Of a stretch of 46,112 nucleotides of DNA, positions 44,017-46,112 are shown piece after piece. The notes below the pieces were generated by a model. It worked only from the letters and a program-made list of their open reading frames with translations. It did no database searches and was not told where the DNA came from. The stretch spans positions 1-46,112 of the forward strand of contig NZ_JPMX01000096.1 of assembly GCF_000761485.1 (NCBI RefSeq). The letters are read 5' to 3'. Position 1 is the stretch's first letter, and every line of letters starts with the position of its first letter. The DNA comes from Modestobacter caceresii (GTDB lineage: Bacteria > Actinomycetota > Actinomycetes > Mycobacteriales > Geodermatophilaceae). A program made the translations under genes and the position numbers.

Positions 44017-45951
44017 TCAGGGGGCGGGGTCGAACGCCTCCACGGCCGGGTCGAAGACCTGCTCCCGGTGGACGTCGCTGCGCCCCGGGCTCGAGGTCAG
44101 CTGCACCACGGCCAGGCCCGCCGGGGTGTCGGCCAGGGCCAGGTCGACCCGCTGGCCGAGGTCGTCGAGCCGGTACAGGTCCCAGGTGGCCGACCCCGTC
44201 TCGCGCTGACCCACCGGCTCGAGGGGCCCGCCGGTGCCCAGCTGCGCGGCGAGCTGCGGGAGCAGCTGGTCGGCCGTCGCACCGGGCACCACCTGCTGCA
44301 CCAGCGAGACCAGCGGCGACTCCTGGAACGCACCGGGGAGCACCTCCGACCAGCCCTCCGGCCGGACCCCGGCGATGCCCAGCTCCTCGCTCTCCCAGGC
44401 CGCCATCTCCACCTGCACCCCCTCCGCGGTGAAGGCGGGGGGCTCGACGTCGTCGACGCAGGAGGCGTCCGGCTCGCGGTCCGGGTCGGCGAGGAAGTCG
44501 CGGGTCAGCTGCACCGCGCACTCGTGCGTCGCCACCGAGCCGTGCCCGGTGGCGGGGAACTCGACGAAGACGCTGTCGCCGAGCTGCTCGGCCAGCTGCG
44601 CACCCCACCGGGGCGGGGTGATCGGGTCGAGCTCACCGGCCAGCACCAGGGTGGGCAGGTCGCTGGTCAGCGCGTCGTCCTCCCCCGCGCCGGGCTCACC
44701 GGCGTCCCAGTCGGCGCAGACGTCGAAGACGCCCGGCCCCATCGTGGGGGTGCTGTCGAAGAAGCCCTCCACCAGCGGGTGCTCGGCGGTCGCGTCCGCC
44801 ACCGCCTCCGGGTCGCTGAAGCTGATCTCCTCCTCGCACTGCACGGCCAGCTGCTGACCGACGCTGACCAGGTCCAGCTGTTGGGAGAAGGCGCTGAGCA
44901 GCAGGCCGATCGAGCCGAAGTCGTCGTTCGCCGCGGCCTCGACGATCTCCGGGAGGTACGGGATCAGCTCGGTCGAGTACATGCTCTGGAAGAGGAACCC
45001 GACGAGTCCGGCGCCGTCCAGCGGGCTCTCCACCCGCTCGCCGGTCGTCGGGTCGAGGACCGTGACCGTGGCAGGTGCGGCGTCCAGCTCCGCGACCAGG
45101 TCGGTGACCGTCTGCTCCAGGTCGGGGTACCGCTCGGCGCACCCGGCGTCGGCGGCGCAGGTGGCGAACAGCGCTTCCAGCGCCCGGGCGGCGTTGCCCG
45201 GCGTCTCCTCGTAGAGGTCGGCGTCGATGGGGTACGCGGCGTCGAGCACGACCGACCGGATGCCCTCGGGGTGGTCGCGCATGGCGGTCTGCGCCAGCCG
45301 CGTGCCGTAGGAGATCCCGTAGAGGTTCCACTCCTCGTGGCCCAGCGCCCGGCGCAGGTCCTCGAGGTCGGCCGCCGAGGCCGCGCTGTCGTAGTCGGCG
45401 AAGTCGACGCCCTCGTCGACCAGCCGCTGCCGGCACTCCTCCAGCGAGGCCGCGGCCTGGGCCGCCAGCTCCTCGACCGGCTCCTCCGACCCCAGCGACT
45501 CCCGCACCCAGGAGCTGTACTCCTCGCACGCCAGGGACGGCTCGGTCAGCCCGGTGCCGCGCTGGTCGAGCAGGACCAGGTCCCGGTCCTGGGCGAGCGG
45601 CTCGTACAGCTCCCCGAACGCGAGCGGCACGAACTCCAGCGCACCCTGGCCCGGGCCGCCGGAGAGGTAGACGAGCGGGTCCTCGGCCGGGTCCTCGGCC
45701 GCCGCGGCGACGACGCCGAAGGCCAGGCTGACCGTGCCGGCACCCGGGTCGTCGCGGTCGGCCGGCACCTCGAGCGTGCCGCACTCGATGTCGACCCCGG
45801 CCGGGACGTCGAAGTCGCAGGCGCCCCACTCGACCTCACGGGCCGCCGAGGTGGACGTCGTCCCCGCCGCGTCCGCGCCGTCCTCGCCGTCACCGGTACA
45901 GCCGGCCAGGAGCAAGACGGCGAGCGGCACCAGAGCCAGGCGACGGTCCAT
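44017..45951 (-). CDS. Secreted lipoprotein alpha/beta hydrolase (TAP-like tripeptidyl aminopeptidase family)
   Basis: A 644-residue protein. The signal peptide has the lipobox LLAGC at residues 14-18 (MDRRLALVPLAVLLLAGCTG), so the mature protein is a surface lipoprotein. The alpha/beta hydrolase has Ser214 in YGISYGTRLAQ and the HGG-like YLSGGPGQG. The C-terminal TAP domain holds LVLAGELDPITPPRWGAQLA and His in FPATGHGSVATHEC. About 130 further C-terminal residues have no recognised domain. The family releases tripeptides or other N-terminal residues; the substrate is unknown. Start: ATG 45951 with GGAGGAA. It is convergent with arcA, 4 bp between stops. Confidence 0.9.
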   Translation of the reverse strand: MDRRLALVPLAVLLLAGCTGDGEDGADAAGTTSTSAAREVEWGACDFDVPAGVDIECGTLEVPADRDDPGAGTVSLAFGVVAAAAEDPAEDPLVYLSGGPGQGALEFVPLAFGELYEPLAQDRDLVLLDQRGTGLTEPSLACEEYSSWVRESLGSEEPVEELAAQAAASLEECRQRLVDEGVDFADYDSAASAADLEDLRRALGHEEWNLYGISYGTRLAQTAMRDHPEGIRSVVLDAAYPIDADLYEETPGNAARALEALFATCAADAGCAERYPDLEQTVTDLVAELDAAPATVTVLDPTTGERVESPLDGAGLVGFLFQSMYSTELIPYLPEIVEAAANDDFGSIGLLLSAFSQQLDLVSVGQQLAVQCEEEISFSDPEAVADATAEHPLVEGFFDSTPTMGPGVFDVCADWDAGEPGAGEDDALTSDLPTLVLAGELDPITPPRWGAQLAEQLGDSVFVEFPATGHGSVATHECAVQLTRDFLADPDREPDASCVDDVEPPAFTAEGVQVEMAAWESEELGIAGVRPEGWSEVLPGAFQESPLVSLVQQVVPGATADQLLPQLAAQLGTGGPLEPVGQRETGSATWDLYRLDDLGQRVDLALADTPAGLAVVQLTSSPGRSDVHREQVFDPAVEAFDPAP

Positions 45952-46020
45952 CGGGTTCCTCCGTGTTCGTTGCCGGTCACACCGGCTGGTCAGCGCGGGC
46001 AGTCAACCAGGGGCATGCGG

Positions 46021-46112
46021 TCAGGCGGCCGCCCGCTCGCCACCGCCTTCGGCCCGGACCGCGGCACGCGCGGCCGGGCCGGCGGCCCGCCAGCCGGGCG
46101 CCGCAGGACGCT
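46021..46112 (-). CDS. C-terminal end of a gene continuing beyond the window
   Basis: A minus-strand frame enters at the edge and stops with TGA at 46021. It reads Arg/Ala/Gly-rich (…VRAEGGGERAAA) with G/C in almost all third positions, as in coding DNA here. Only about 30 residues are visible, so the family cannot be named. The 69 bp between it and the lipoprotein gene show nothing special. Confidence 0.4.
   Translation of the reverse strand, partial: RPAAPGWRAAGPAARAAVRAEGGGERAAA

Overview
The window is very GC-rich (roughly 72-75%) and densely packed. It has the marks of an actinobacterium: a bacterial proteasome activator (Bpa), GuaB1-type GMP reductase, an HbpS-like haem protein, a TipA-type MerR regulator, many 4-bp GTGA/ATGA stop/start overlaps and many apparently leaderless genes. 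Two chemoreceptors imply a motile organism. The combination fits Geodermatophilaceae (Blastococcus, Modestobacter or Geodermatophilus), but that placement is an inference.

Layout. 1-5190: a partial gene end, a PaaI-type thioesterase, an acyl-CoA synthetase, a quinone oxidoreductase, a class V aminotransferase and bpa. 5197-12382: a B12-dependent diol/glycerol dehydratase operon on the minus strand in the order pduE-pduC-pduD-pduG-pduH. Its large subunit is broken by a 1-nt shift in a G6 run. Across a divergent promoter region lie an HbpS/GlcG protein and a GAF-domain regulator. 12490-15963: two tandem chemoreceptors sharing a 469-bp identical block. 16085-19138: serS followed by two HAD hydrolases. 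19221-21270: a lower-GC cassette of two overlapping genes, a small unknown protein and a 521-residue protein with a C-terminal ImmA/IrrE metallopeptidase domain. 21289-23496: guaB1, a small metallopeptidase and a GroES-like protein. 23493-25870: an alcohol dehydrogenase-SDR-MerR operon with a 19-bp-spacer MerR promoter. 25977-26930: pheA. 27056-34488: two TPR/GGDEF proteins, the second fused to a LarB domain, then larC, a manganese riboswitch, a TMEM165-family exporter and a degenerate GGDEF protein. 34522-38862: haloalkane dehalogenase, TipA-type MerR, FUSC protein and MFS transporter. 38963-46112: methyltransferase, GlpD, STAS protein, a degenerate mini ABC-ATPase behind an iron box, a DUF1540 protein, arginine deiminase, a secreted TAP-like hydrolase and a partial gene.

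The best candidates for undescribed biology are three. One is the diguanylate cyclase-LarB fusion next to larC, with Ala in place of the probable LarB catalytic Cys, together with the Mn riboswitch that begins on the larC stop codon. The second is the low-GC ImmA/IrrE two-gene cassette between serS and guaB1. The third is the mini ABC-ATPase-like protein with a likely iron-box promoter.

The window also shows a repeated promoter layout: a (T/C)ANNNT hexamer 6-7 nt before the start codon in about a dozen genes, indicating widespread leaderless transcription.
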